A DNA stretch of 64,000 nucleotides from JBDHTS01 sp044221445 (GTDB lineage: Bacteria > Pseudomonadota > Alphaproteobacteria > Micavibrionales > Micavibrionaceae), in NCBI GenBank assembly GCA_044221445.1, contig JBGAPF010000003.1, forward strand, positions 138,937 to 202,936. Direction: 5' to 3'. Both the position numbers and the translations under genes were made by a program. The notes under the pieces were generated by a model. It was not told the origin of the DNA. It saw nothing but the letters and a program-made list of their open reading frames with translations, and made no database searches. Each line of letters opens with the position of its first letter. Position 1 is the stretch's first letter. This document shows positions 16,316 to 24,737 of this stretch, in pieces.

Positions 16316-17332
16316 ATGCGTATCATCGTCCTGACCGACACCACCGAGTACGGGGCGGAAGCCACGTTTTATCCGCTGGTGCGCGCCCTGGCCGCGCGCC
16401 CCGAAGCCGACAGGGTCTATGTGGCCGACCGCGTCATTCCTGAAAACGGCCATTTCTACAAAGCGCGGGATACGCGAATCCGCCAGATCCATGCGCGGAT
16501 CGCGTCTGGCGATTACAGCTTTGAAACCCGGGAGTCCGCTCCCGTCGTCTCCGTCCCGGTGACGGACGCGGATGCCGTATGGATGCGGATCGACCTGCCG
16601 GGCGATAGCCTCCTTCGTTATACCGAGACGCTGTGGGGCGACCGGTTCATCTCCAACAGGCCTTCGGGGATCATCCGCACCGGTACGAAAGCGTTCCTTC
16701 TGTCGCTGCAGCCACTGCTGGGCGACCTCATGCCCCGGATAAAGCTTTGCCACACCGCCGACGGCGTCATGGAATTCCGGCGGCAATGCCCCGACATGGT
16801 GCTGAAAGTCCTGAACAGCTTTGGCGGCAAGGGTGTCGTCCGGTTCCGGGCGAACGGCCCCGGCGACCTGCAGTCCGAACAGGACGTGCGTCAGTTCCTC
16901 GCCGATAACGGTGCGTGCCTGGCGATGGAGTATCTCGACCATCCGCAGCAATCGGACAACCGCCTGATCGTTTCCAACGGCGTGATCCTGGGCGCGATAC
17001 GCCGCGTGCCGAAGCCGGGTGACTGGCTGTGCAACCTGATGGCGGGCGGGTCGTATGACATGGCCGAACCGGACGACCGCGAGGTCGAGATCGTACGCCG
17101 GATCGATGCGCCGCTGCGTCAGCTGGGCATCCATTATTACGGTGTCGATACGCTGCTGGACAGCCGCTCGCGGCGGGTCCTGTCCGAGGTCAACACCATT
17201 AACGCCGGCGGCGCCTACCGCTACGAACTGAAGACCGGAAAGCCCGTCTGCCGCCGCATCGCCGACGATTTCCTGGACAACGCCCTCGCCTCCCTCCCGC
17301 GGTCCGGCCGCCCTTCGACGCCTTTGCCCTGA
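16316..17332 (+). CDS. ATP-grasp ligase, glutathione synthetase-like
   Basis: A 338-residue protein with the GshB-type ATP-grasp layout: an N-terminal Rossmann-like part (M-R-I-I-V-L-T-D), then M-V-L-K-V-L-N-S-F-G-G-K-G-V-V-R-F near 162-178 (the ATP lysine and glycine-rich loop), M-E-Y-L-D near 203, and the metal-binding S-E-V-N-T-I-N-A-G-G near 294-303. Glutathione synthetase joins gamma-glutamylcysteine and glycine. The overall similarity looks distant, so another peptide-forming ligase is possible. No gshA is nearby. The leaderless promoter supports this start. Confidence 0.78.
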   Translation: MRIIVLTDTTEYGAEATFYPLVRALAARPEADRVYVADRVIPENGHFYKARDTRIRQIHARIASGDYSFETRESAPVVSVPVTDADAVWMRIDLPGDSLLRYTETLWGDRFISNRPSGIIRTGTKAFLLSLQPLLGDLMPRIKLCHTADGVMEFRRQCPDMVLKVLNSFGGKGVVRFRANGPGDLQSEQDVRQFLADNGACLAMEYLDHPQQSDNRLIVSNGVILGAIRRVPKPGDWLCNLMAGGSYDMAEPDDREVEIVRRIDAPLRQLGIHYYGVDTLLDSRSRRVLSEVNTINAGGAYRYELKTGKPVCRRIADDFLDNALASLPRSGRPSTPLP

Positions 17333-17390
17333 TTTACGGCTTGCCTGTTCCGGTTCTTCTGCGCTAAAAGAACAAAACAGGAACATTTTC

Positions 17391-18662
17391 ATGCAGGATC
17401 TCACCGGATATAAATGGCTGTTTCTCGACCTTAACAGCTACTTCGCCAGCGTCGAACAGCAGGACCGTCCCGAACTGCGGGGCCGTCCAGTGGCCGTTGT
17501 GCCCATGGAGACGGATTACACCTGCGTGATCGCCGCCTCGTCGGAAGCCAAGGCTTACGGCATCAGAACGGGCACGCAGGTGAAAGAGGCGAAGCAGATG
17601 TGCCCTGGCCTTCGCTGTGTGCTGGCGCGGCACGACGCCTACCGCCTGTATCACGATCGCGTTCAGGAAGAGATGGTGCGTCATGTTCCCATCAACAAAG
17701 TATGGTCCATCGACGAATTTTCGAGCCGCCTGCCGCCGCGCCTGCGCAGCCGTGAGGCGGCGCTCGATGCTGCGAGGCGGCTGAAAGATGGTATCGGACG
17801 CAATGTCGGGCCGATGCTGCGTTGTTCCGTCGGAATCGCGCCCAACAGCTTCCTCGGCAAGGTCGCGACGGACATGCAGAAGCCGGATGGCCTGGTCGTC
17901 CTGGAACCGGAGACGATGAAGGAACGCCTGTTCGCCCTCGGCCTGACCGACCTGCCTGGCATCAACGTGCGGATGGAGGCGCGGCTGAACCAGGCGGGAA
18001 TCCGTTCCGTCGAGGATTTCTGGAACATGTCGCCGAAACATGCCCGCCGCGTCTGGGGCGGCGTCGGCGGAGAGCGGTTCTGGTACAACCTGCACGGTTA
18101 CGACATTCCGGACCAGCGGACCACGACCTCCATGGTCGGGCATTCGCGGATGCTGGACAGCGATCTGCGCACCCCCGACCGGGCGCGCGAAGTGGCGCGG
18201 CGGCTGACAACCAAGGCGGCCTCGCGGTTGCGGCGGCACGGGCTCTACGCGACGCTGTTTCATTTCGGGGCGCGCACCGTCGACGACGAACGCTGGGCCG
18301 GGGACGTAAAACTGTCCCCCTGCCAGGACAACTATGCGTTCCTGCACGCGCTCGACGATTTATGGGCAGCCATGGCGCAATCGGGGACGATGGGACGTTC
18401 CCGGTTCAAGAAAGTGTCGGTGACAATGCATGGCCTGTGCAGGCGGGAAGAGATCACGCCAGACCTGTTCGACATGAAATCGGACGCCTTGCGGAAACTG
18501 CAGAAAAAACATGACGCCCTGACCGGGCTGATGGACGGCATCAACAAAAAATACGGCGCCGAATCCATCCAGCTGGGCCCGTCCCCGAAAACGAGCGCCG
18601 GTTTTCTCGGCACCAAGATCGCTTTCTCCCGCGTGCCGGACATGGAGGAATTCGTCGAATAG
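17391..18662 (+). CDS. Y-family DNA polymerase (DinB/UmuC type)
   Basis: A 423-residue error-prone polymerase for bypass of DNA damage. The catalytic carboxylates are visible: D13 in F-L-D-L-N-S-Y-F-A-S-V-E, and D108-E109 in V-W-S-I-D-E-F. The C-R-V-x-R-H helix and the P-N-S-F-L-G-K-V-A-T-D motif of the family are present. The little-finger region follows from about 230. It lacks the extreme C-terminal beta-clamp motif that I would recognise. The promoter candidate TTGCCT-18-TAAAAG ends at 17370 and CAGGAA lies 8 bases before the start. No LexA box is evident. Confidence 0.9.
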   Translation: MQDLTGYKWLFLDLNSYFASVEQQDRPELRGRPVAVVPMETDYTCVIAASSEAKAYGIRTGTQVKEAKQMCPGLRCVLARHDAYRLYHDRVQEEMVRHVPINKVWSIDEFSSRLPPRLRSREAALDAARRLKDGIGRNVGPMLRCSVGIAPNSFLGKVATDMQKPDGLVVLEPETMKERLFALGLTDLPGINVRMEARLNQAGIRSVEDFWNMSPKHARRVWGGVGGERFWYNLHGYDIPDQRTTTSMVGHSRMLDSDLRTPDRAREVARRLTTKAASRLRRHGLYATLFHFGARTVDDERWAGDVKLSPCQDNYAFLHALDDLWAAMAQSGTMGRSRFKKVSVTMHGLCRREEITPDLFDMKSDALRKLQKKHDALTGLMDGINKKYGAESIQLGPSPKTSAGFLGTKIAFSRVPDMEEFVE

Positions 18663-18761
18663 GATCGGCGGCATTTTATTCAAATCTTCCGGTTTGTTAA
18701 AATAACCTTAAAGCACGGCGTCTATACTCAGGCATAGGTCATAATGAACGGAGTATGCCCC

Positions 18762-19634
18762 ATGCAGGACGAAACTTTACTTCAGGCATGCATGCGCACG
18801 ATCATCCAGCAGACGTTTTACCAGTCCTACTGGAAGACGTTCAGCGTCGTCGAGGCGGATACCGACGCTCTGCGGGATCAGGCGTTCCGCCTGCGCTACC
18901 GGGTTTACCGTACCGACGGACGGTTTGAGGCCCAGGATGGTCTGGACAATCCGGCCCTGATCGAAAAAGACGTCTACGACGCGCGCGCCGTGCATCATCT
19001 GATGATCCACACCGCGACCGGCCAGGTGGCGGGCACGGTGCGCGTGCTGCTGCCCGGCGTCAGCGACCCCCTGAAAAGTTTCGAGATGCAGCAGGTCGTC
19101 CGGCATCCTTTGCTGGAAAACGAGGACCGGGCGCAGCATCTGTGCGAGATTTCCCGCCTGTGCATGGCGTGGCAGTTCCGCCGCCGGCCGGGCGACGGGC
19201 GCTATCTGCCCGCGTATTGCGAACAGGAGGGCAGCAGCGACATGATCCCGATCGGCCGCGCCTTTGCCCGCCGCCGCATTACCTATGCCCCTCTCGGGCT
19301 GATCAAGGCGGCGTTCGAGACGGCGATGGACAGGGGTCTTCTCGACTGCATCAGCCTGATGGACCCTGCGGATTTTCGCAGCTTCAAGAGGCTCGGCCTG
19401 CCCTACAAGGTGCTGGGCCCCCGCGTCAACACGCAGGACGGCAGCCAGCAGCCGGTGATCTATAACATCAAGAACGCCCTGGATTCGATGGAGACCGTCA
19501 ACCCAGAATGCTGGGAGATCGCCTCCGACAAGGGCCGCCTGAGCCAGCGCGCCAGCAGTCTCCAGCTGGACAACTGGCACCGGGATATTTTCACCGAAAC
19601 GCCCCAAAGCGGGTTGCTGGGCCGGTTTTTATAA
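18762..19634 (+). CDS. PEP-CTERM/exosortase-associated acyltransferase-like protein (autoinducer-synthase fold)
   Basis: A 290-residue protein resembling the N-acyl amino acid synthase / TIGR03694 family, which shares a fold with homoserine-lactone synthases. Visible family features: F-R-L-R-Y-R-V-Y near residue 45, the R-V-L-L-P segment, C-E-I-S-R-L-C near 130 and a R-R-R-I-T-Y-A-P-L-G-L-I-K-A-A segment near 170. The family usually sits beside exosortase genes, none of which are here. GGAG lies eight bases before ATG 18762. ATG 18744 is in frame but poorly placed. The acyl product is unknown. Confidence 0.8.
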   Translation: MQDETLLQACMRTIIQQTFYQSYWKTFSVVEADTDALRDQAFRLRYRVYRTDGRFEAQDGLDNPALIEKDVYDARAVHHLMIHTATGQVAGTVRVLLPGVSDPLKSFEMQQVVRHPLLENEDRAQHLCEISRLCMAWQFRRRPGDGRYLPAYCEQEGSSDMIPIGRAFARRRITYAPLGLIKAAFETAMDRGLLDCISLMDPADFRSFKRLGLPYKVLGPRVNTQDGSQQPVIYNIKNALDSMETVNPECWEIASDKGRLSQRASSLQLDNWHRDIFTETPQSGLLGRFL

Positions 19635-19644
19635 GCGACGCAAC

Positions 19645-19673
19645 TTGCGGTCTGCGGCCATCGGGCCTATCTT
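19645..19673 (+). promoter_or_regulatory. Promoter of the M32 peptidase gene, predicted leaderless
   Basis: TTGCGG (19645-19650), a 17-base spacer and TATCTT (19668-19673). The ATG follows six bases after the -10 box and there is no Shine-Dalgarno. Confidence 0.55.
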
Positions 19674-19679
19674 GGTCGG

Positions 19680-21386
19680 ATGGACGGATTAAAGGAATTT
19701 TGGCGGAAAATCGTTCTTTTCTTCACAAGCGGGTCTTTCTGGGACCGGCTTTCCCACCAATGGCGTCATCATCGCAGGCCGCGTGCGCCGGTGATCGCCC
19801 CGGCTACGCCGCCTGTCATCGAAGCCCCCGTCATTGTCCGCCAGTATGAAGAGCATCCGTCGGACGCCTATATGGAACTGAAAATCCGTTTTCGCGATAT
19901 CGGGCGCATCCGCGCCATCGCGGAGACCATGGGCCGCGACTTCCTGACCGCGATGCCGGAAGGCGCTTGGAAAAGCAGGCTGGGCCAGATCGCCTACCTG
20001 CATCGCCTCGAACATGAAAAACTGACCGGCCAGGACACGGTCAAGCTTCTGGACCGCGCCGCCAACCATCTGGCGCAGAGCCCCTCGGACTGGGACGAAT
20101 GGGATTCCGCCAATTTACGCGAAATGCAGGCGCTGCACGATTCCGACGGCCCCCTGAGCGGCGATATCGTCGAGCGCAAGGCGCGCCTGGAATATGAAGG
20201 CCGCCGCCGCCACCGCGACGTCCTGGCGCAGAGCGACTGGCCGGGGGCGCGCGAGTTCCTGTCGGGCCAGATCGACCTTGCGAAACAGATTGCGGAACTG
20301 CGCGCCCGCGCGACGGGACGCAATTCCCTGTATCAGGTGATGATGGACGATTTCATGCCCGGCGTCTCGGAACTCGATATCGAGGACTGGTTCGGACAGC
20401 TGCACAAAAAACTGCACAAAATGCTGCCGCTGGCGATGGAGCGTCAGGCCCGGGAGGAGCCGCCGCGCGACATCGCCGATTTTTACCCCGCCAAAGCGCA
20501 GATGTGGCTGAACAAGGCGCTGCTGGAAGCGATCGGCTTCGATTTCGAGCGCGGCGGGCTATACGAGACCGGGCATAACCCGGTCGAGGGCGGCACGCCG
20601 GACGACACGCGGCTGGTCATCAAGACGGTCGATATCCGCAACTTCATGATCTCGATGAAAAGCGCGCTGCATGAGGGCGGGCACGGCATTTATACGCAGG
20701 GCCTGCCGCGCAAGACATGGCGCTACCAGCCGGTGGGCCAGGACATGGGATCCGCGGTCCAGGAATCCCAGGCCCTGCTGATCGAAATGGTGATCGGCCG
20801 GACGCGTTCGTTTTTCCAGTTTCTGGCGCCGCGGGCGGAAGGCCTGTTTCACGGGCTGCACAACCCTGTGCTGAGCGCCGAAAACCTGCACAGGCTGAAA
20901 ACACGCGTGCGCTTGTCGCCCGACCGCAAGACGGCGGACGAACTGACCTACTTCTTTCATGTCGAACATCGCTACCGGCTGGAGAAAGACCTCGTCGAGG
21001 GCCGCCTGAAAGTCGCCGATCTGCCCGAAGCCTGGAACGCGCAGATGCAGGACATCCTGGGAATCCAGCCGAAGACCATGGCCGAAGGCTGCCTGCAGGA
21101 CGTGCACTGGTTCGTCGGCAAGTTCGGTTATTTCCCCGCCTATACGGTCGGGCACATGATGGCGGCCCAGCAGTTCGAGGCGATGAAGCGCGATATTCCC
21201 GACATCCAGTCCCGCATCGCCGAAGGACGCTTCGCGGCCATCACCGACTGGCTGCGCAAAAACATCCATTCAAAGGGACGCCTGCACGATTTCAACGCGT
21301 TGAACCGCCTGGCCTCCGGCGTGGCGCCCGGCCCCGACGCCCTGATCCGTCATCTCGAACAACGCTACGTCAAGGCCGCGGCCTGA
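19680..21386 (+). CDS. M32-family metallocarboxypeptidase (divergent)
   Basis: A 568-residue protein related to carboxypeptidase Taq. The zinc motif is A-L-H-E-G-G-H-G-I-Y-T-Q-G-L near residue 325. The third ligand glutamate lies in V-Q-E-S-Q-A-L-L near 360, where the family normally has H-E-S. The conserved G-x-x-Q-D-x-H-W follows near 474. A basic/hydrophobic N-terminal extension of about 60 residues precedes the usual domain, and the H-P-F motif is replaced by H-N-P. It probably releases C-terminal residues from peptides in the cytoplasm. Confidence 0.85.
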   Translation: MDGLKEFWRKIVLFFTSGSFWDRLSHQWRHHRRPRAPVIAPATPPVIEAPVIVRQYEEHPSDAYMELKIRFRDIGRIRAIAETMGRDFLTAMPEGAWKSRLGQIAYLHRLEHEKLTGQDTVKLLDRAANHLAQSPSDWDEWDSANLREMQALHDSDGPLSGDIVERKARLEYEGRRRHRDVLAQSDWPGAREFLSGQIDLAKQIAELRARATGRNSLYQVMMDDFMPGVSELDIEDWFGQLHKKLHKMLPLAMERQAREEPPRDIADFYPAKAQMWLNKALLEAIGFDFERGGLYETGHNPVEGGTPDDTRLVIKTVDIRNFMISMKSALHEGGHGIYTQGLPRKTWRYQPVGQDMGSAVQESQALLIEMVIGRTRSFFQFLAPRAEGLFHGLHNPVLSAENLHRLKTRVRLSPDRKTADELTYFFHVEHRYRLEKDLVEGRLKVADLPEAWNAQMQDILGIQPKTMAEGCLQDVHWFVGKFGYFPAYTVGHMMAAQQFEAMKRDIPDIQSRIAEGRFAAITDWLRKNIHSKGRLHDFNALNRLASGVAPGPDALIRHLEQRYVKAAA

Positions 21387-21393
21387 CCGCGGG

Positions 21394-23184
21394 CTAGATT
21401 TTTTCGCACCAGAATTTATACATCGTCCGGAACGTCTCCGGTTCTTTCCGCTCGAACAGGTTCCAGGCATCGAGATCCAGAAGATCCGCCTTCGGGTCCA
21501 TTTTTTTGAACTGGGCGTTTACGGTATCCGGCAACAGAAAACCGAGGAAGCGCAAATGCAGGCTTTCAAGGTTTTTCTTGACCGTGGGAATGTCGAACCT
21601 GTGCTCCTGGACATGGAACAGGAGGTCCCGGCATTCCGACAGTGCGTAAAAATCGAAAGACGCGGTAATGCCCTTATAGGTGTGGCGCCTCAGATATTTT
21701 TTACAGTCGGCCCGGAATTTCCGGATCGAGTCCGCGCCGGCATCGTAGCCGAGCCTGCTGATGACGTCGCGGGTCTCCGCGATCGCTTTGCGGGCAAGGT
21801 CGCTGTAAAGCGCGACCCGCATCAGCCCGCCTTCTTTGAGCAGCCCGGCAAGAACGGACCAGCCTTTATAGGGGTCTTCCATATGATGCAAAACGCCGGA
21901 ACTGGCGATAAAGTCGTACCGGTCGGGCAGGCCGGCAAGCATCAGGATGTCCGCCTGCCGAAACTGTATGTTGGAAAGACCGTAGCGCTGGTTTTTTTCC
22001 ATCGCGTAGGACAGGCTGGACACGCTCAGATCGATGGCAAGCACCTTGGCCTGGGGAAACATGGCGGCCAGTTCGATCGCCTCGCGGCCCGTGCCGCAGC
22101 CCGCGACCAGAATGGAGACCGGCTTTCCCGAAAGGCGGCCTTCTATGTCTTCGCTGTATATCTGCCGAGAAAACGTTTTCCAGCGCGGGTAAGGGAACTC
22201 TTCATACTGAGCTTTGACGGCTTGCGAGACGGCGTTGCCGATAGGCGTCATCGCCTGGATCGACCCTGCCATGGTCTGCTGGTCCAGGGGTCCGCGGATC
22301 TGGATATCGATCACGTCCTGCAGGTCGCGTGTGAAGGAACGCCCGCTGAGGTCCCGGGCGTTTTTTAACGTAAATAAAGGAAAATAACAGGCAGCGACGG
22401 CCAGACTCGATTCGTCGGCGGCCTCGCTTTCGACGGTTTGTTTCAGCGTTTCGGCACGCTGCCGTTCTTCCTCGTCGACGGTAAAGACATATTCCGTGAA
22501 GAAGCAATACTGCGCCAGCGCCAGCGCCAGCGCCAGAGGACGCCAGTTTTTCTTTTCGAACGTTTCGGGATCGTCCAGCAGCGTCTCCAGCAAAAAGCGG
22601 CGGAGATGGGTAAGGAAACGCTCGAACCCAAGGTCTGGGACCAGAAGTTTCTTTAGCCCGCCCAGGAAAAAAGGATCGAGTAATCCTTGAAGATCCTGGC
22701 GGTTCGTCATCTCTTTCTTGAATTTCAGAAACTTTTTATGCCGCCGCAGCGCCTTGTAAAGCGGCTTAAACACAGGATCCGATGCCAGGATGCTGAACCA
22801 TGCGGGGCCGGTCGCGAAAAAATCGACGTCGGGCGTTTCGAGGCAGGTGAGGATCAGCTGTTTCAGCCGGGGGTTGAATATGCGAAAACTGGTGCTGCGC
22901 AACAGAAAGACGAATTTTTCTTTCAGAATTATACTTTCCGGCGCTTCCTGGATACCGCGGGCGTAACAATCCATGGCGTGCAGGAAAAACCCGTCTTCGA
23001 GAAAAATCCTGGAGGCGCCGATATAGGCCTCTTCACAGTGCCGGTCGGCGTTGATCGCCGCCTCGAATCCGGCAATGGCTTCTGCCTTGTTTCCTTTTTT
23101 ATAAAGCGCCTCCGCCTGACGGCACAAGTCTTCGGCCTGTCCGGCGGGATCCAACTCTTGGGAAAAGCTGTTTTGCGTTTTCAT
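21394..23184 (-). CDS. TPR-containing SAM-dependent methyltransferase
   Basis: A 596-residue protein. Residues 14-95 form tetratricopeptide-like helices (A-E-A-L-Y-K-K-G-N-K-A-E-A-I-A-G-F-E-A-A). A long helical middle region has no family I know. Residues 330-470 are a class I methyltransferase with V-A-G-C-G-T-G-R-E near 367, the acidic D-L-S-V-S-S-L after motif I and S-S-G-V-L-H-H-M near 434. Proteins of this layout modify proteins or peptides, but the substrate is unknown. The -10-like TATTAT nine bases before the ATG again suggests a very short leader. Confidence 0.82.
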   Translation of the reverse strand: MKTQNSFSQELDPAGQAEDLCRQAEALYKKGNKAEAIAGFEAAINADRHCEEAYIGASRIFLEDGFFLHAMDCYARGIQEAPESIILKEKFVFLLRSTSFRIFNPRLKQLILTCLETPDVDFFATGPAWFSILASDPVFKPLYKALRRHKKFLKFKKEMTNRQDLQGLLDPFFLGGLKKLLVPDLGFERFLTHLRRFLLETLLDDPETFEKKNWRPLALALALAQYCFFTEYVFTVDEEERQRAETLKQTVESEAADESSLAVAACYFPLFTLKNARDLSGRSFTRDLQDVIDIQIRGPLDQQTMAGSIQAMTPIGNAVSQAVKAQYEEFPYPRWKTFSRQIYSEDIEGRLSGKPVSILVAGCGTGREAIELAAMFPQAKVLAIDLSVSSLSYAMEKNQRYGLSNIQFRQADILMLAGLPDRYDFIASSGVLHHMEDPYKGWSVLAGLLKEGGLMRVALYSDLARKAIAETRDVISRLGYDAGADSIRKFRADCKKYLRRHTYKGITASFDFYALSECRDLLFHVQEHRFDIPTVKKNLESLHLRFLGFLLPDTVNAQFKKMDPKADLLDLDAWNLFERKEPETFRTMYKFWCEKI

Positions 23185-23235
23185 AAAAGAAAAATAATAT
23201 GCGTCCTATTTCGGCACAAGACTCTTTTTGACCGG

Positions 23236-23265
23236 CTGACAATCACTGGGTCCTGTGTTTAAATA
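23236..23265 (+). promoter_or_regulatory. thrC promoter, predicted leaderless
   Basis: CTGACA (23236-23241), an 18-base spacer and TAAATA (23260-23265). The -10 box overlaps the upstream in-frame ATG at 23265 and ends five bases before ATG 23271, which favours the second ATG as a leaderless start. Confidence 0.5.
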
Positions 23266-23270
23266 TGCGC

Positions 23271-24683
23271 ATGATCGAATATATCTCCACCCGCGGACCC
23301 GGCGCGCCGCAGTCTTTCGAACATGTCCTTTTGTCTGGCATGGCGCCCGATGGCGGGCTGTATATACCGGAAAGCTGGCCGCAGATAGACCCCGCCATGC
23401 TGTCGACCCTTGGCGGAAGACCTTATGCCGAAATCGCGTGGCATATGCTGCAGCAATTCGCGGGCGGGCTGCTGGGCGCCTCCGAACTTCAGGACATCAC
23501 GCGCGAGGCTTACGCCCCGAAAACGTTCGACCACACGGCGGTGGCGCCCTTAACTCAACTGTCTCCGGACGTCTGGCTGCTGGAGCTTTTTCACGGCCCG
23601 ACCCTGTCGTTCAAGGATTATGCCCTCCAGGTGCTGGGCCGGCTGTTCGACCGGGTGCTGGAACAGTCCGGACGCCGCATGACCATCGTCGGCGCGACGT
23701 CCGGCGATACCGGCTCCGCCGCCATCGAGGCCTGCAAAGGCTGCCGCAACCTCGACATCTTCATCCTGCATCCGAAGGGCCGCACGTCCGAAGTGCAGCG
23801 GCGGCAGATGACGAGCGTGGGCGCGCCCAATGTGTTCAATATCGCGCTGGAAGGCACCTTCGACGATTGCCAGGCCGCCGTGAAAACCCTGTTCGCCGAC
23901 CAGGCGATGCGCGACAAATACAACCTGTCGGCCATCAATTCGATCAACTGGGCGCGCATCGTCGGCCAGATGGCCTATTACATCGCCGCATCCGTCGCGC
24001 TTGGCGCGCCGGGACGGCCCGTTTCCTTTGCCGTGCCGACGGGGAACTTCGGCAACATCTACGCGGCCTGGGCGGTGCGGCGGATGGGTCTTCCGGTCGG
24101 CGGCCTGACCATCGCCTCGAACCGCAACGATATTCTGACGCGTTTTTTCGAGACCGGGACCATGAAGCTTGAAAAGGTGAGCCCCAGCCTTACCCCCAGC
24201 ATGGACATCCAGATATCGAGCAATTTCGAACGGTATTTGTGCGAAGTGCTGGGTCGGGACCATGACGCGCTGCGCGGCATGATGGAACAGTTCGGCGCCC
24301 GCAAATCCTTTACCGTCTCGCCTGCGCAGCACCGCGCCGTGCTGTCCGACTTCAGCGCCCGCCGCTGCAGCGACGAAGAGACGCTGCAAAGCATGCGCAG
24401 CTGTTATCAGGAGACCGGGATCCTGATCGACCCGCATACGGCGGTCGGCCTGCATGCCGCGAAAGCCGTTAGAAAAGACGCATCCGGCCCTTCCGGTCCT
24501 ACGGTGGTCCTGGCCTGCGCCCACCCCGCCAAGTTCCCTGAAGCGGTCAGGAAAGCCACCGGGATCGAGCCCCCCGTCCCCCCCCGGCTGGCGGCGGTGA
24601 TGAACAAGGCGGAACATCTGATCGCCCTGCCCAACGATATCGAGCGGGTGAAAAGCTTCATCCGGGCCAACGCCCGCGCCTGA
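23271..24683 (+). CDS. thrC: Threonine synthase
   Basis: Converts O-phosphohomoserine to threonine with pyridoxal phosphate. From this start it has 470 residues and begins M-I-E-Y-I-S-T-R-G, like other bacterial enzymes. The PLP lysine is K115 in P-T-L-S-F-K-D-Y-A. The phosphate-binding T-S-G-D-T-G-S-A-A loop is near 145 and V-P-T-G-N-F-G-N near 260. ATG 23265 adds two residues, but the -10 box covers it. It is followed by the M16 peptidase gene, which has its own promoter. Confidence 0.95.
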   Translation: MIEYISTRGPGAPQSFEHVLLSGMAPDGGLYIPESWPQIDPAMLSTLGGRPYAEIAWHMLQQFAGGLLGASELQDITREAYAPKTFDHTAVAPLTQLSPDVWLLELFHGPTLSFKDYALQVLGRLFDRVLEQSGRRMTIVGATSGDTGSAAIEACKGCRNLDIFILHPKGRTSEVQRRQMTSVGAPNVFNIALEGTFDDCQAAVKTLFADQAMRDKYNLSAINSINWARIVGQMAYYIAASVALGAPGRPVSFAVPTGNFGNIYAAWAVRRMGLPVGGLTIASNRNDILTRFFETGTMKLEKVSPSLTPSMDIQISSNFERYLCEVLGRDHDALRGMMEQFGARKSFTVSPAQHRAVLSDFSARRCSDEETLQSMRSCYQETGILIDPHTAVGLHAAKAVRKDASGPSGPTVVLACAHPAKFPEAVRKATGIEPPVPPRLAAVMNKAEHLIALPNDIERVKSFIRANARA

Positions 24684-24699
24684 CCTCCCTATCGGCCTC

Positions 24700-24728
24700 T
24701 TGTATTTGCGGCGTTTTCGGCCTATGGA
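24700..24728 (+). promoter_or_regulatory. Promoter of the M16 peptidase gene, predicted near-leaderless
   Basis: TTGTAT (24700-24705), a 17-base spacer and TATGGA (24723-24728). The ATG begins nine bases later and no Shine-Dalgarno intervenes, so the leader should be 0-3 bases. Confidence 0.5.
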
Positions 24729-24737
24729 CTAATCATT

